Shown here: positions 1 through 8,730 of the stretch, piece by piece | Layout: every line of letters begins with the position of its first letter | How positions within the stretch are numbered: the stretch's first letter is position 1 | Source: Neoasaia chiangmaiensis | Lineage (GTDB): Bacteria > Pseudomonadota > Alphaproteobacteria > Acetobacterales > Acetobacteraceae | Direction of reading: 5' to 3' | Length of the DNA stretch: 64,000 bases | Assembly: GCF_002005465.1 (NCBI RefSeq) | Contig: NZ_CP014691.1 | Coordinates: 310,001 to 374,000 of the forward strand | Position numbers and translations under genes: made by a program | Notes under the pieces: generated by a model | Database searches by the model: none | What the model saw: only the letters and a program-made list of their open reading frames with translations | What the model was told of the DNA's origin: nothing

Positions 1-204
1 GTAAGGACAATTCTCGACCTGCCCAGCCTTCCGGCCACAGGAAGCTACCACACGCTCGGCGGGGCGATCCTGGCGCTGCTACGTCGTGTGCCTGCGGTTG
101 GCGACAAGGTCGTGTTCGGCGGCTGGCTGTTCGAGGTTCTGGAAATGGATCGCCGTCGCGTTCTCCGCGTGCGGGCCAGCCGTCAGATATTGGCCGCCAA
201 CTGA
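1..204 (+). CDS. C-terminal end of a CorC/HlyC-type CBS-domain protein (5' truncated)
   Basis: The first frame is open from base 1 to a TGA at 202-204 and encodes the last 67 residues of a protein whose start lies left of the window. The segment contains TLGGAILALLRRVPAVGD, then V-F-GGWLFEVLEMD-RRV-RVR. This is the pattern of the CorC_HlyC transporter-associated domain that ends the hemolysin/CorC/YfjD family of membrane proteins with CNNM and CBS domains. The family is linked to magnesium or cobalt efflux. A second, nearly complete member lies at 59774-61228. Family assignment is fairly safe; the substrate is unknown. Confidence 0.7.
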   Translation, partial: VRTILDLPSLPATGSYHTLGGAILALLRRVPAVGDKVVFGGWLFEVLEMDRRRVLRVRASRQILAAN

Positions 205-225
205 ACGGCGGGCCTCACTTCATCC

Positions 226-2184
226 TCAGTGGAATGTCACGTCCCGTCCCGCGATCGCCTGCTCCTCGGCGAAGCGTGGCCACTCCGCGCGAGCGAGGCG
301 TTGCAGGGATGGGGCGGGAAGGTCGAGCTTATCGGCGTAAATCCACAGATATGTGAGCGCGTGCTGCACGTAGTCCCGCGTTTCCTGGCTGGGAAGTGTC
401 TCCATGAACAGCAGCGGATCGGAAAGCGCGCCGTCCTTGGCGGCCTTCTCCCAATGCTGGATCGCGCCTGGTCCGGCATTGTAAGCGGCCAGGATGTGCA
501 CGAGATCCCCATGGTCGACCCGATCGTCATCATGCGTGGCGATCGAAGCCAGATACAGCACGTATAACTGCCCGATCTCCAGATTGACCGAAGGGTTGTG
601 CAGGCGCTGCACCATGTTGGGTGGAACGTTGATGACCGCTACGCCATGGGTGTCGAACGTCGGTTTGGGCCCTGTAACAAAGCTCGCGGTCAGAGGCCGG
701 ATCTGCATCAGACCATGTGCGCCGGCACTTGATGACGCTGCGGCGTCGAAATTGGATTCAAGACGCGTCAACGCGTAAACGAGAGCCGGATCGATCCGGA
801 AGCCGTGACGGGGCGACAAGCGCGGCACAGGAAAACCGGCGACATCGGCCGGCCGTCCGTCACGCGCCGCGAGGAGAGTCGCAATCTGTTCGGACAGGTC
901 GTGCAGCCCGGCTGCCGCCGCAACCAGTTGGACCGAATGGCATAATGCGGCATCTGCGGCGATGTCCGGCCAAAGGCGGCGAAGCAGTGCCTCCGCCCGA
1001 TCGGTCTCTCCCAGTTGCAGCAGCGCGAACAGGCGCCGTCCTTGCGGTGCGGCAGCTACCGCTTCGACGTCGATTTCGCCCATGACGGGAATGGGATCGT
1101 GTAACGCAATCTCATCGTCGGCTGTGAAGATGTTGCCGGATGTGCTGCGATGACGACCGAGCGCCTGCTGGGCCAGGATACCATAAAAGGTGCCTGTGGA
1201 AGACGAGGCACGATGCAGCCAGGCGGCGGCATTTCCCGGTGCGTCGAGGCGCCTCTGGCAGCGCGCTGCCCAGTAGGCAGCGCCGGCATGGATCGCCGGG
1301 GATGTCAGCGGCGCACGGGAAGCCATCTCAAAGAAGTGGGATGCCTCCTGGATACGATCGTCACGCCATGCCGCCAGTCCTGCAACATAGGCGGCGCGAC
1401 CGAGGCGCTGGCGGGATCTTGAGAAGGCTGTGGACGCCGTATCGAATGCAAGCCCGCTTTCGCCGGTCGTGAGAAGCGTCAGCGCCAGTTCGGTACGCAG
1501 AACACCGGCGTAAAGATCCGTCATGCCGGGTGTCGCATCGATTAGATGCAGGGCGCTCAAGACGCCCTTTCCACCCCATGACGCCCGTTCGGCCACTGTT
1601 CGATCCAGCAGAGGATTGCGCGCGATGAGATGCGACGACGGGTCTGATTCCGCCACCATCGGGGCTTCCGTCACGCCGGGGGACAGAGGGGTTGGGAAAC
1701 TTTGTGGCGCGACACTGCCGCGCGGACTGATGGCGATGAGTCTGGCCTGAATGGCCCCGGCATCCGCCAGGGATGAATAGGTCTTCAGCCAAGCGCGAAG
1801 CTGTGCCGGCTCGGGATGGTAACCGGGATTAAGATACCGGTCGGCCAGGATATCACCCAGAAGGGTGTCGTCTTTCAGTGTTTTGCTACGGGCGACTGCG
1901 GTGTCAAAGTCGCCCTGACGCTGCGCGCGCAGGATATCGCGCACGGCTGCGGCATCCGAAGCGGAGAGCGGCCGTGGCAACGCGACCGGATCGTGATGGC
2001 CGGGAGTGCGTGGCACGGCAAATGCCGTTTCCTCATTCTGGGCCGGATCGCGATCCGGCATCGGCTCGATGCTTTTGGAGCCTTGCGCTCGTAAAGGCGT
2101 CAATGTCGCGCCAAGGAGTATCGCACCGAGAAGAAGTGCTCGCGCACTGTTGCCGGGCGAAAATTGATGATGAGTCCCTCGCAT
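226..2184 (-). CDS. Soluble lytic murein transglycosylase (Slt family)
   Basis: Exported peptidoglycan-cleaving enzyme of about 652 residues. From ATG 2184 the N-terminus is basic and then hydrophobic (ALLLGAILLGATLTPLRAQG), a typical Sec signal peptide. A TTG at 2223 in the same frame would add 13 residues with no signal-like character, so the ATG is preferred. The middle is a long alpha-helical solenoid as in Slt70. The C-terminal SLT domain begins near residue 460 and contains the catalytic Glu in LTRLESNFD, followed by SSAGAHGLMQI and AYNAGPGAIQHW. These motifs define family 1 lytic transglycosylases, which make 1,6-anhydromuropeptides during wall turnover. The gene is monocistronic on the minus strand. 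Confidence 0.92.
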   Translation of the reverse strand: MRGTHHQFSPGNSARALLLGAILLGATLTPLRAQGSKSIEPMPDRDPAQNEETAFAVPRTPGHHDPVALPRPLSASDAAAVRDILRAQRQGDFDTAVARSKTLKDDTLLGDILADRYLNPGYHPEPAQLRAWLKTYSSLADAGAIQARLIAISPRGSVAPQSFPTPLSPGVTEAPMVAESDPSSHLIARNPLLDRTVAERASWGGKGVLSALHLIDATPGMTDLYAGVLRTELALTLLTTGESGLAFDTASTAFSRSRQRLGRAAYVAGLAAWRDDRIQEASHFFEMASRAPLTSPAIHAGAAYWAARCQRRLDAPGNAAAWLHRASSSTGTFYGILAQQALGRHRSTSGNIFTADDEIALHDPIPVMGEIDVEAVAAAPQGRRLFALLQLGETDRAEALLRRLWPDIAADAALCHSVQLVAAAAGLHDLSEQIATLLAARDGRPADVAGFPVPRLSPRHGFRIDPALVYALTRLESNFDAAASSSAGAHGLMQIRPLTASFVTGPKPTFDTHGVAVINVPPNMVQRLHNPSVNLEIGQLYVLYLASIATHDDDRVDHGDLVHILAAYNAGPGAIQHWEKAAKDGALSDPLLFMETLPSQETRDYVQHALTYLWIYADKLDLPAPSLQRLARAEWPRFAEEQAIAGRDVTFH

Positions 2185-2373
2185 GGTCCGAGGGGCAATA
2201 GCCTCTTGCGGGTCGGAAGGCAACCCGACTGTCTGATCGCACAGCAGAGGAGTTCGCTATCGTAAGGTTTTCCTGATGTTTTTACCAGAGGGGAAAGTCG
2301 GATTTTCACGAGAAATTCGCGGAACGATCGGCAGGATTTTCAATTTTCCGTCAGTGCCTTGATCGATTGCGTG

Positions 2374-3150
2374 TCAAACCGTGTCAGCCAGCGTGAGCAG
2401 GTCGCGCCAGGCGTCGCGTCTGGCGGTGGCACTGGCACGAATCTGGGAGGGATGGCGCATCGGGAGAAGCCGGATTTCCCCAAGACCGCGAATCGTCGTG
2501 GTCGCCCAGCGGCCACGCACGCGGGCGAGTTGGGTCGTCTCTCCCAGCAACATGCGCGTGGGCGTCGTGCCGAGGACGACGAGATGTTTCGGCGCACACA
2601 ATGCGATCGTGCGTTCCAGTATTGGCCGACACAGTTTGAGTTCGATAGGGGTGATGTCCCGGCCGCCAGGGGGGCGCCAGGGCAGGGCAGGCGTCTGCGA
2701 CATTCCTGTCCGGTCCAGATTGATGCTTGCAAGCATACGATCGAGAAGGATGCCGGTCGCACCCGCAAAAATATTGCCGCTTCGGTCCTCATCGGCATCC
2801 GGTACCTCCCCGATGAGCATGAGCTGTGCACCGGGCACATGAACCGGCCCGACGTAATGCGTGGCCATGCGCGCCAGTATGCAGTCCGGTAACTGGCTGG
2901 CGGCATGCTCGAGCGTTTTGAAATCGGGCGCGGTCTCGATGCTCAGACCGACCGACGCGGAAGAGGACGCCGGTGTTTTCCCAACGGATGCCCTGGGCCT
3001 CGATTCATGCGGTTGCTGAGCGGGAGCGGGAAGGGAGTCGAACCGATTGACCGCCTCTTCCGACAACGTGCAGTCGACACCCCAATCGCGATAGAGATGC
3101 AGCAGCGCCAGAATTTCGCTGTCGGGGATCGGCTGGGTCACCGGAGACAT
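2374..3150 (-). CDS. Uracil-DNA glycosylase, family 4/5-like
   Basis: A 258-residue protein. Residues 1-85 are a variable, Pro/Ser-rich leader common in alphaproteobacterial members. The core shows LMLIGEVPDADEDRSGNIFAG and then LLDRML, matching the GEAPG-x-DED-x-x-G-F-x-G motif of type 4 UDG. Later come PWRPPGGRD-TP and the HPSQIR motif, the expected position of the second active-site loop. It should remove uracil from DNA in base excision repair. Two differences are visible: the first motif has PD instead of PG, and no C-x2-C pair is present, so the usual four-cysteine Fe-S pattern is not obvious. It diverges from the TPR gene that starts 80 bases away. Confidence 0.82.
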   Translation of the reverse strand: MSPVTQPIPDSEILALLHLYRDWGVDCTLSEEAVNRFDSLPAPAQQPHESRPRASVGKTPASSSASVGLSIETAPDFKTLEHAASQLPDCILARMATHYVGPVHVPGAQLMLIGEVPDADEDRSGNIFAGATGILLDRMLASINLDRTGMSQTPALPWRPPGGRDITPIELKLCRPILERTIALCAPKHLVVLGTTPTRMLLGETTQLARVRGRWATTTIRGLGEIRLLPMRHPSQIRASATARRDAWRDLLTLADTV

Positions 3151-3229
3151 TCACTCGCCTTGTTCTGGCATGGATTTCGGCCCGAACTTGTTGGTTTGGC
3201 CTCTTGGGCGTAACAGTCTAGGTTACGTC

Positions 3230-5043
3230 ATGATGCAAACCAAGCTCTTCGCAATGCTCCGGTCGACATACGCCGACATGACGCCACGGCCCGGCCTGCG
3301 AAACGCTCTCGCCGCCATCGTTCTCGGCCTTCCTATGTGCGTCATGCCCAGGGCGGTCGCGGCGCCGGTGGTGCCTGAAGCAGCCCGGAACGTGAATTCA
3401 ACGCTGGACGGTGATCTGCTCGCAGGCATCGTGTTCACGCAGCGGCATGACGTCCATTACGCCGGCGGCGCTCTCTATGCCGCAGTGCATGACGGCATGA
3501 CGGATCCTGTGTTCATCAGCACGGCGCTCCATTTCGTGGCGATGGATGCCGGTGACAACGCTGCCGAGCGTGCGGTCGATCTTGCTTCAAAACTACAGGA
3601 CGACAACCTTGCGCGTCTGGTGCTTGGTAATCAGGCCATCTATCGGGACGACTGGTCCAAGGCGCTCGGCATCTTCCAGACTGACAGAACGCCCCCTTCT
3701 TTCCTGACGTTCCTCGCTCCCGTCCTGCAGGCATGGTGCCTTTTCGCGCAGGGCAAGGGGGCGCCGCGCTTGCCATCCTGCATAAGGCGCCGCATCAGGA
3801 TATCATGGGCAGTCTGGCGACCCTGCAGGAAGCGCGGCTTGCCGCCATACTGAATGACCAGAGCACACGAGGATTGTTTGACCATCTGGATCAATCGGCG
3901 GCGGCATTTCCCCCGATCATCCGATATATGATGGCAACCGATGAAGCAGCATGGCGCGTCCAAATGGGCGATCGAGCGGCTGCAACGCAAACACTGCGCA
4001 ATCTGGGCCAAACGCTGCCAGCATTCCAGCTTGTCGCCGCCCGCCTGAGTCCCGAAATCCTGTCTCGAAAGCCGGTTCACGTAAAAACGGAAATTGCCGC
4101 CTATTATACCGGTTTGGCAGCATTGCTCGCGGCAATCGACGATAATCATGCCGCGCATGACCTCGGCATGCGGCAGTTTCGCGTGATCGTTCTGCGTCAG
4201 GCGCTTCGCCTCGCACCTGACATGACGATCACCAAGCTGGTTCTCGCGGAAGAACTGCGTGACGGCAAACAACTGACGGCCGCACAGGCCGCCCTTGATG
4301 GAATCGACGCCAGCGATCCGCTGGCCCCAATCGCCGATCATACGCGCGCCAGTATCGCATTGCAGCGGAACGACCTGCCGGCGGCGCTTGCGGCACTGCG
4401 ACGTGTCGTCGTCGCCGATCCCGCGAATGCCGATGTGCTGGACGAACTCGGCACGGTGGAAGATCAATCGGGACTGGCAAGAGAGGCAGTGAAAAGCTTC
4501 ACGCAGGCGCTCGGTCATGTGAGTGTCATGCAGGCCACTACCTGGCCCATCCTGTTGGGGCGTGCGATCGCCTACGATCATCTGGGCGAAAGGAACCTGG
4601 CGCAGGCCGATCTGGATCGTGCGATTGCTTTGGCGCCCAAAGAGCCGCAGCTTCTCAACTATGCCGGTTACGCCGATGTGGAACATGGCGAACGGCCCGC
4701 ACAAGCCATCGAACTTCTTTCGAAGGCGGCGGCGCTGGCCCCGAACGACCCGGAAATACGGGACAGCTATGCATGGGCGCTGCTGAAGCAGAATGGCGAT
4801 CTTGATCGTGCCCTGCCGCTGCTGGTCAGCGCCGCCGGCGGTGCTCCCGGCGATGCGGAGATCGCCTATCATCTTGGTGTTGCCTACTGGTATCGTGGAC
4901 GACAGATCGAGGCCCGCGACCAGTGGAACCAGGCACTGGCTGACAAGCCGGAAGCCGCAACGCGTGCATTGATTGAAAAGGCCCTTCGGGAAGGGCCGTC
5001 CTTGACGCGCCTGCGTGATCGTCCCATTCCGGCACCACGATGA
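3230..5043 (+). pseudogene. Exported TPR-repeat protein, interrupted by a one-base frameshift
   Basis: The reading frame begins at ATG 3230 with a signal-peptide-like N-terminus (LAAIVLGLPMCVMPRAVAAP) and runs in frame 2 to about 3757, where it passes into frame 1 and continues to 5043. Frame 2 reads LQAWCLFAQGKG up to a run of five G (3757-3761). Adding one G gives an uninterrupted KGGAALAILHKA and then TPR-like helices to the end (for example LDELGTVEDQSGLAREAV and LNYAGYADVEHG). The intact product would be about 604 residues, a periplasmic or lipid-anchored TPR scaffold similar to proteins found upstream of ispE in related bacteria. The stop overlaps the ispE start (ATGA), so translation coupling is likely. 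The shift could be a sequencing error, a real mutation or slippage. Confidence 0.75.
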
Positions 5044-5933
5044 ACACGCTCGAAACATTCGCGCACGCGAAGATCAACCTGTTCCTGCACGTTACGGCGC
5101 GTCGCCCGAATGGCTATCATGAACTCGATAGTCTGGCGGTCTTCGCGGCAGCGGCGGACCGTCTGCGCCTCGTGCCCGCCATGGCAGAATCGGACGGAGC
5201 CCGGCTTTCGATCTCGGGTCCTTTTGGCGCTGGCCTGGAAGACGGTCCGGGAAATCTCGTCTCACGGGCGATCGACCTGTTGCGGAACGATGCCGGCGCA
5301 CGCGGCAGCAGGGTCTTCGGGATCGAACTGGACAAACGTCTGCCGGTCGCTTCGGGAATTGGCGGCGGTTCGGCGGACGCTGCCGCAGCGCTCCGACTGG
5401 CGGCCACGGCATGGGATATGGCGCATGTCGATCTCACGCCCTATGCGGAAAAGCTGGGGGCGGACGTGCCGGTCTGCCTTGCGCAGCGCCCGGCGCGCAT
5501 GCAGGGCATCGGCGAGGTTCTGACGCCCGGCCCGATCATGCCGCGCCTTTCCATGGTGCTGGCCAATCCCGGCATCGCCGTGCCGACGCCTGAGGTTTTC
5601 GGGCTGTGGAAGCAATCCGGCGCGGCCTTTCGCGACATCACCACGTTGCCAGCCGAGTGGCATGACCTGACCTCGGTCGTCGATACCCTTCGACACACGA
5701 CGAACGATCTTCAGTCTGTGGCGATCGCTCGTTATCCTATGATCGGAACCGTTATCGAGGCGCTTGGTGCGCAGCCGGGATGCGCATTGGCGCGGATGAG
5801 CGGTTCAGGCGCCACGTGTTTCGGGCTTTTCGCGACCCGGGATGCGGCGGAAACGGCGGCATTTCATCTGGCGCGCGAAGGGTGGTGGACGCATGCTGGC
5901 CCGCTGTATGATCCGGGTTGCGATCCTTCTTGA
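5040..5933 (+). CDS. ispE: 4-diphosphocytidyl-2-C-methyl-D-erythritol kinase
   Basis: GHMP-family kinase of 297 residues that phosphorylates CDP-methylerythritol in the non-mevalonate isoprenoid pathway, which supplies ubiquinone, undecaprenyl phosphate and hopanoids. The start AHAKINLFLHVTARRPNGYHEL is the IspE signature: catalytic Lys in AKINLFLHV, substrate-binding in GYHEL. The ATP loop is LPVASGIGGGSADAAAAL near residue 100. The C-terminal GHMP motif is ARMSGSGATCFGLF. Length is normal for the family. The ATG overlaps the stop of the preceding TPR frame by four bases. Confidence 0.96.
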   Translation: MNTLETFAHAKINLFLHVTARRPNGYHELDSLAVFAAAADRLRLVPAMAESDGARLSISGPFGAGLEDGPGNLVSRAIDLLRNDAGARGSRVFGIELDKRLPVASGIGGGSADAAAALRLAATAWDMAHVDLTPYAEKLGADVPVCLAQRPARMQGIGEVLTPGPIMPRLSMVLANPGIAVPTPEVFGLWKQSGAAFRDITTLPAEWHDLTSVVDTLRHTTNDLQSVAIARYPMIGTVIEALGAQPGCALARMSGSGATCFGLFATRDAAETAAFHLAREGWWTHAGPLYDPGCDPS

Positions 5934-6014
5934 CAGACAGGGGGCTCGCGTTCCCTCATCGTCCATCTTCAACCGGACGAACGACCTCCCCGTTCAGCAA
6001 GGAGACTGTTAGCC

Positions 6015-6410
6015 ATGTCCACGCCACGTATGCAGGTCCTGTTGAATGATGACGGCAAGAATGCCACGCTGCGCTTTCTGGAAGGCAGTGGGATCGATGG
6101 CGAAATAGAACTCTCGGTCGAACAGATCACGCAGTTGATCGCCAGTCTCGGCCGCACTCGACAGGCCATGGTTGGCAACTTGCCACCGCCGCCAATCGAA
6201 GGTGCGAAGTTCTCGCCTGTCTATCGTACGAACTGGGCGTTGCAGATCGACGCGCTGACCGAAGGGTCCATGCTGGCATTCCAGCATCCGGCCTTCGGGC
6301 CGATCGGTCTCGTTCTCGCGCCGCCAGACGCCGAGCAGGTCATAAAAGGTCTGCAACGGCACCGGGCAATGATTCATTCCACGCCGGACGCCGCGCGCAA
6401 GCCGAGCTGA
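6015..6410 (+). CDS. Conserved hypothetical protein, 131 aa
   Basis: No recognised domain. The protein is soluble, without signal peptide or membrane segment. It starts MSTPRMQVLLNDDGKNATLR and holds a Pro-rich turn (NLPPPPIEG) at about residue 57. The second half looks like an alternating beta-sheet pattern (NWALQIDALTEGSMLAFQHP, then FGPIGLVLAPPDAEQVIKGL). A Shine-Dalgarno-like AAGGAG lies at 5999-6004, upstream of the ATG, and base composition matches the neighbours, so it is probably a real gene. It lies 81 bases after ispE and may be cotranscribed. No function is assigned. Confidence 0.65.
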   Translation: MSTPRMQVLLNDDGKNATLRFLEGSGIDGEIELSVEQITQLIASLGRTRQAMVGNLPPPPIEGAKFSPVYRTNWALQIDALTEGSMLAFQHPAFGPIGLVLAPPDAEQVIKGLQRHRAMIHSTPDAARKPS

Positions 6411-6458
6411 ACGCTCAAGCCTCGGCAGGGATCGATATATTCACGTCGGATGCCGCAA

Positions 6459-7445
6459 CTATCGGCGATGCCGAAGAAGCAGGCCCGCCAGAATCGCACC
6501 GCCTGTAATCAGGCCCAGCCGCAGCGGGGCCGTCAACAGAAGCGGCGGTCGACCCTTGTCGCGATAGGGAACGGCCTCATAGGGGCCATGGGCAGCGAAG
6601 GCGCCGGGCAGGCTGTCCGTCAGCGTGTCGGACGTGGCGTCCAGCGGCACCTTATCGAATTGCCGCGAGAAACCGAATCGGGCCAGGAACCGATCTCTCA
6701 GCCCTGGCGCCAGAACGGCTGCGATGCTTGGTAATACGCCACCGGCTCCGACCCATAGCTCGCGGTGATGTCCGAAGATCGCATGGGAAATCGCGTTCGC
6801 CGCGACCTCAGGCTCGTAAATGCGCCCGACGGGTTTGAGGCTGTGGCCTGTGCGATTGCGGCTCCAGCCGAGGCGTGGCGTATTGATGGACGGCAGGTGC
6901 ACGACAGTGATGTCGATACGATCGCCGAGGCGGCGGATTTCAGGGCGAAGGCTGTCGCAGAAGGCCGTGATGGCCGCATGAGCGGCGACGTTGGCCGATT
7001 GCATCGGCAGGCCACGCAGCACCTGCGACATGCCGAGATTGACGATGGTGCCAGTCCCACGCCGTCGCATGCATTCCAGCGCCGCTTGCGTGCCATAGAC
7101 GCTGCCGAGATAGGTGACATTCGTCACACGTTGGATTGTCTCGGCATCAAGCGATATCGCCGGTCCGAAAGCGGCTTGCCCGGCTGCGTTGATCCATACC
7201 GTGATCGGCCCCAGTTCGCTTTCGACGCGGGCGGCGGCGGCCCGGAGAAGCTCTGCGTCAGAGACGTCCACCGGGATGGCGAGAAGACGGACATGCTTCT
7301 CGGCCAGTTCTGCCACGGCATCCGCCAGCCGTTCCTCGTTACGGCCGAGCAGGGCGATATCGAAACCCAGCGACGCCAGCATCCGCACTGTCGCGCGCCC
7401 GATTCCGGCGCCAGCACCGGTGACGACGGCGATTTGTTTGGTCAT
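6459..7445 (-). CDS. Short-chain dehydrogenase/reductase-fold protein lacking the catalytic Tyr and Lys
   Basis: 328 residues from ATG 7445. The Rossmann nucleotide site is intact: VVTGAGAGIGRATVR at residues 7-21, then VDVSDAELL and WINAAGQAAFG, so NADP(H) or NAD(H) binding is likely. The catalytic segment differs: where the family has Ser and then Y-x-x-x-K (usually QSAYCGAKHA), this protein reads LGMSQVLRGLPMQSANVAAH. Tyr is Asn and Lys is His. The C-terminus ends in a hydrophobic segment (GLITGGAILAGLLLRHRR), a possible membrane anchor. It lies 17 bases downstream of the YqaA-like gene, probably one operon. It may be a pseudoenzyme or use unusual chemistry. Confidence 0.8.
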   Translation of the reverse strand: MTKQIAVVTGAGAGIGRATVRMLASLGFDIALLGRNEERLADAVAELAEKHVRLLAIPVDVSDAELLRAAAARVESELGPITVWINAAGQAAFGPAISLDAETIQRVTNVTYLGSVYGTQAALECMRRRGTGTIVNLGMSQVLRGLPMQSANVAAHAAITAFCDSLRPEIRRLGDRIDITVVHLPSINTPRLGWSRNRTGHSLKPVGRIYEPEVAANAISHAIFGHHRELWVGAGGVLPSIAAVLAPGLRDRFLARFGFSRQFDKVPLDATSDTLTDSLPGAFAAHGPYEAVPYRDKGRPPLLLTAPLRLGLITGGAILAGLLLRHRR

Positions 7446-7462
7446 GGCTGTCTGCCCTCTCT

Positions 7463-8041
7463 TCAAAGATACTTCAACGCCGCAATACCCACGACGACGA
7501 GAATCAGGAACGCGGTCAGGACGAGTGTCAAGCGACGCTCGATGAATGCCTGTATCGGTTCGCCGAATATCCGCAATAATCCGGCGACCAGGAAGAAGCG
7601 CGCGCCCCGTGTCACGATGCTCGCGGCGATGAAGGGTAATAACGAAAAATGTGCCGCGCCGGCGGCGATGGTGACGATCTTGAAAGGGATCGGCGTCAGT
7701 CCCTTGATGAGGATGATCGCAATACCATACTGCACGAAGCGTGCCTGCAACGCCCGCAGCGTTGTTTCCGCGTGGTAGAAATGGACGATCGGCAGCGCGA
7801 CGTGCTGCAACAGGAAGGCGCCGATCATCCACCCGAGGACGCCCCCGGCAACGCTACCGATCGTGCAGATCGTCGCCAGCATCCATGCCCGGTCGCGTCG
7901 TGCGAGAACCATGGGGATCAGCAGAAGATCGACCGGCAAGGGAAAGAACGACGCTTCCGCGAATGCGATGCCGAAGAGCCAGAATGCCGCGTTCGGCGAC
8001 GCCGCCAGCCTCATGGTCCATTGATAAAGACGATCGAGCAA
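7463..8041 (-). CDS. YqaA/DedA-family inner-membrane protein
   Basis: About 192 residues with four to five hydrophobic helices. Motifs match YqaA-type SNARE-associated (VTT) proteins: FAEASFFPLPVDLLLIPMVL, then GSVAGGVLGWMIGAFL, then IILIKGLTPIPFKIVTIAAG and a Gly-Ala-Arg-Phe-Phe segment. The family is linked to lipid carrier transport and membrane homeostasis. Homologues begin close to RLYDWT; here a TTG at 8041 gives MLDRLYQWTMRLAASP, which fits best. The frame stays open to 8206 but that extension does not resemble the family and runs into the divergent gene. A downstream ATG at 8014 is the other option. The SDR gene follows on the same strand. Confidence 0.82.
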   Translation of the reverse strand: MLDRLYQWTMRLAASPNAAFWLFGIAFAEASFFPLPVDLLLIPMVLARRDRAWMLATICTIGSVAGGVLGWMIGAFLLQHVALPIVHFYHAETTLRALQARFVQYGIAIILIKGLTPIPFKIVTIAAGAAHFSLLPFIAASIVTRGARFFLVAGLLRIFGEPIQAFIERRLTLVLTAFLILVVVGIAALKYL

Positions 8042-8190
8042 GACGTATCCGCGTGGCGATTGATGAACGACAGGGAAGGGTGATCGCAGAAGGCGCTCTC
8101 TTCGGCAAGGGAGCGTCTTCGCGGGATTGTCATCGGGCGGCGAGAATTTCCGTGCCACTCTGTCGACGGTCAAGCGGGAGAATTCGTCGC

Positions 8191-8712
8191 ATGCGAAAGC
8201 GCGCAAGGATCATGGCATGGGTGGTGGCAGTAGCATCCGGATCGGTCACGGTGCCGGCCATGGCGCAGCATCTGGTCACGACACAAAAACTGGACTGGCG
8301 CACGGCGGAGAAACTCGCGGCACTTGCCGTGGAAGACTGCGCCGGCAAAGGCTGGTCCGTGACCGCGGCGGTCGTCGATCCGACCGGGCATGAACAGGTC
8401 GTCATCAAGGGCGATACGGTACCATTGCAATCGCTCTCCGTATCGTATCGGAAGGCCTATACGGCATATTCCTATGGGCAGGCGTTCGACAAGGATACGA
8501 CGAGCGCGTTGATCGACGCGCATCTCTCCGGCCCTCCCAACGGCGCCTTGAATACGATCCCGGAAGTGCTGTTCGTTCCGGGCGGCGTGACACTGCGCAA
8601 GGCCGACCGAACGGTGCTCGGCGGCATCGGCGTTTCAGGTGCGCCCGGCGGGGAAAAGGATGAGGCTTGTGCCATGGAAGCCGTCCGAAAGATGCAGCCG
8701 GAATTTCACTGA
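8191..8712 (+). CDS. Exported GlcG/HbpS-family heme-binding-like protein
   Basis: 173 residues with a clear signal peptide (MAWVVAVASGSVTVPAMAQ). The mature part has the GlcG/DUF336 pattern: L-x-W-x-x-AEKLAALAVEDCAGKG, AAVVDPTGHEQVVIKGD, a KAYTAYSYG segment, and the final GGIGVSGAPGGEKDEACA. Family members bind heme or small molecules, and many occur as orphan periplasmic proteins in Acetobacteraceae. Its ligand cannot be told from sequence. It diverges from the YqaA-like gene and converges on the histidine kinase gene, with 18 bases between stops. Confidence 0.85.
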   Translation: MRKRARIMAWVVAVASGSVTVPAMAQHLVTTQKLDWRTAEKLAALAVEDCAGKGWSVTAAVVDPTGHEQVVIKGDTVPLQSLSVSYRKAYTAYSYGQAFDKDTTSALIDAHLSGPPNGALNTIPEVLFVPGGVTLRKADRTVLGGIGVSGAPGGEKDEACAMEAVRKMQPEFH

Positions 8713-8730
8713 CCGGGCCGCGTTCTGTTC

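Noticed and set aside
3640-5058. Long minus-strand open frame (about 470 codons) opposite the TPR gene
   Set aside because: It mirrors the codon pattern of the plus-strand TPR gene, has no ribosome site and no family motif; an artefact of GC-rich coding DNA.
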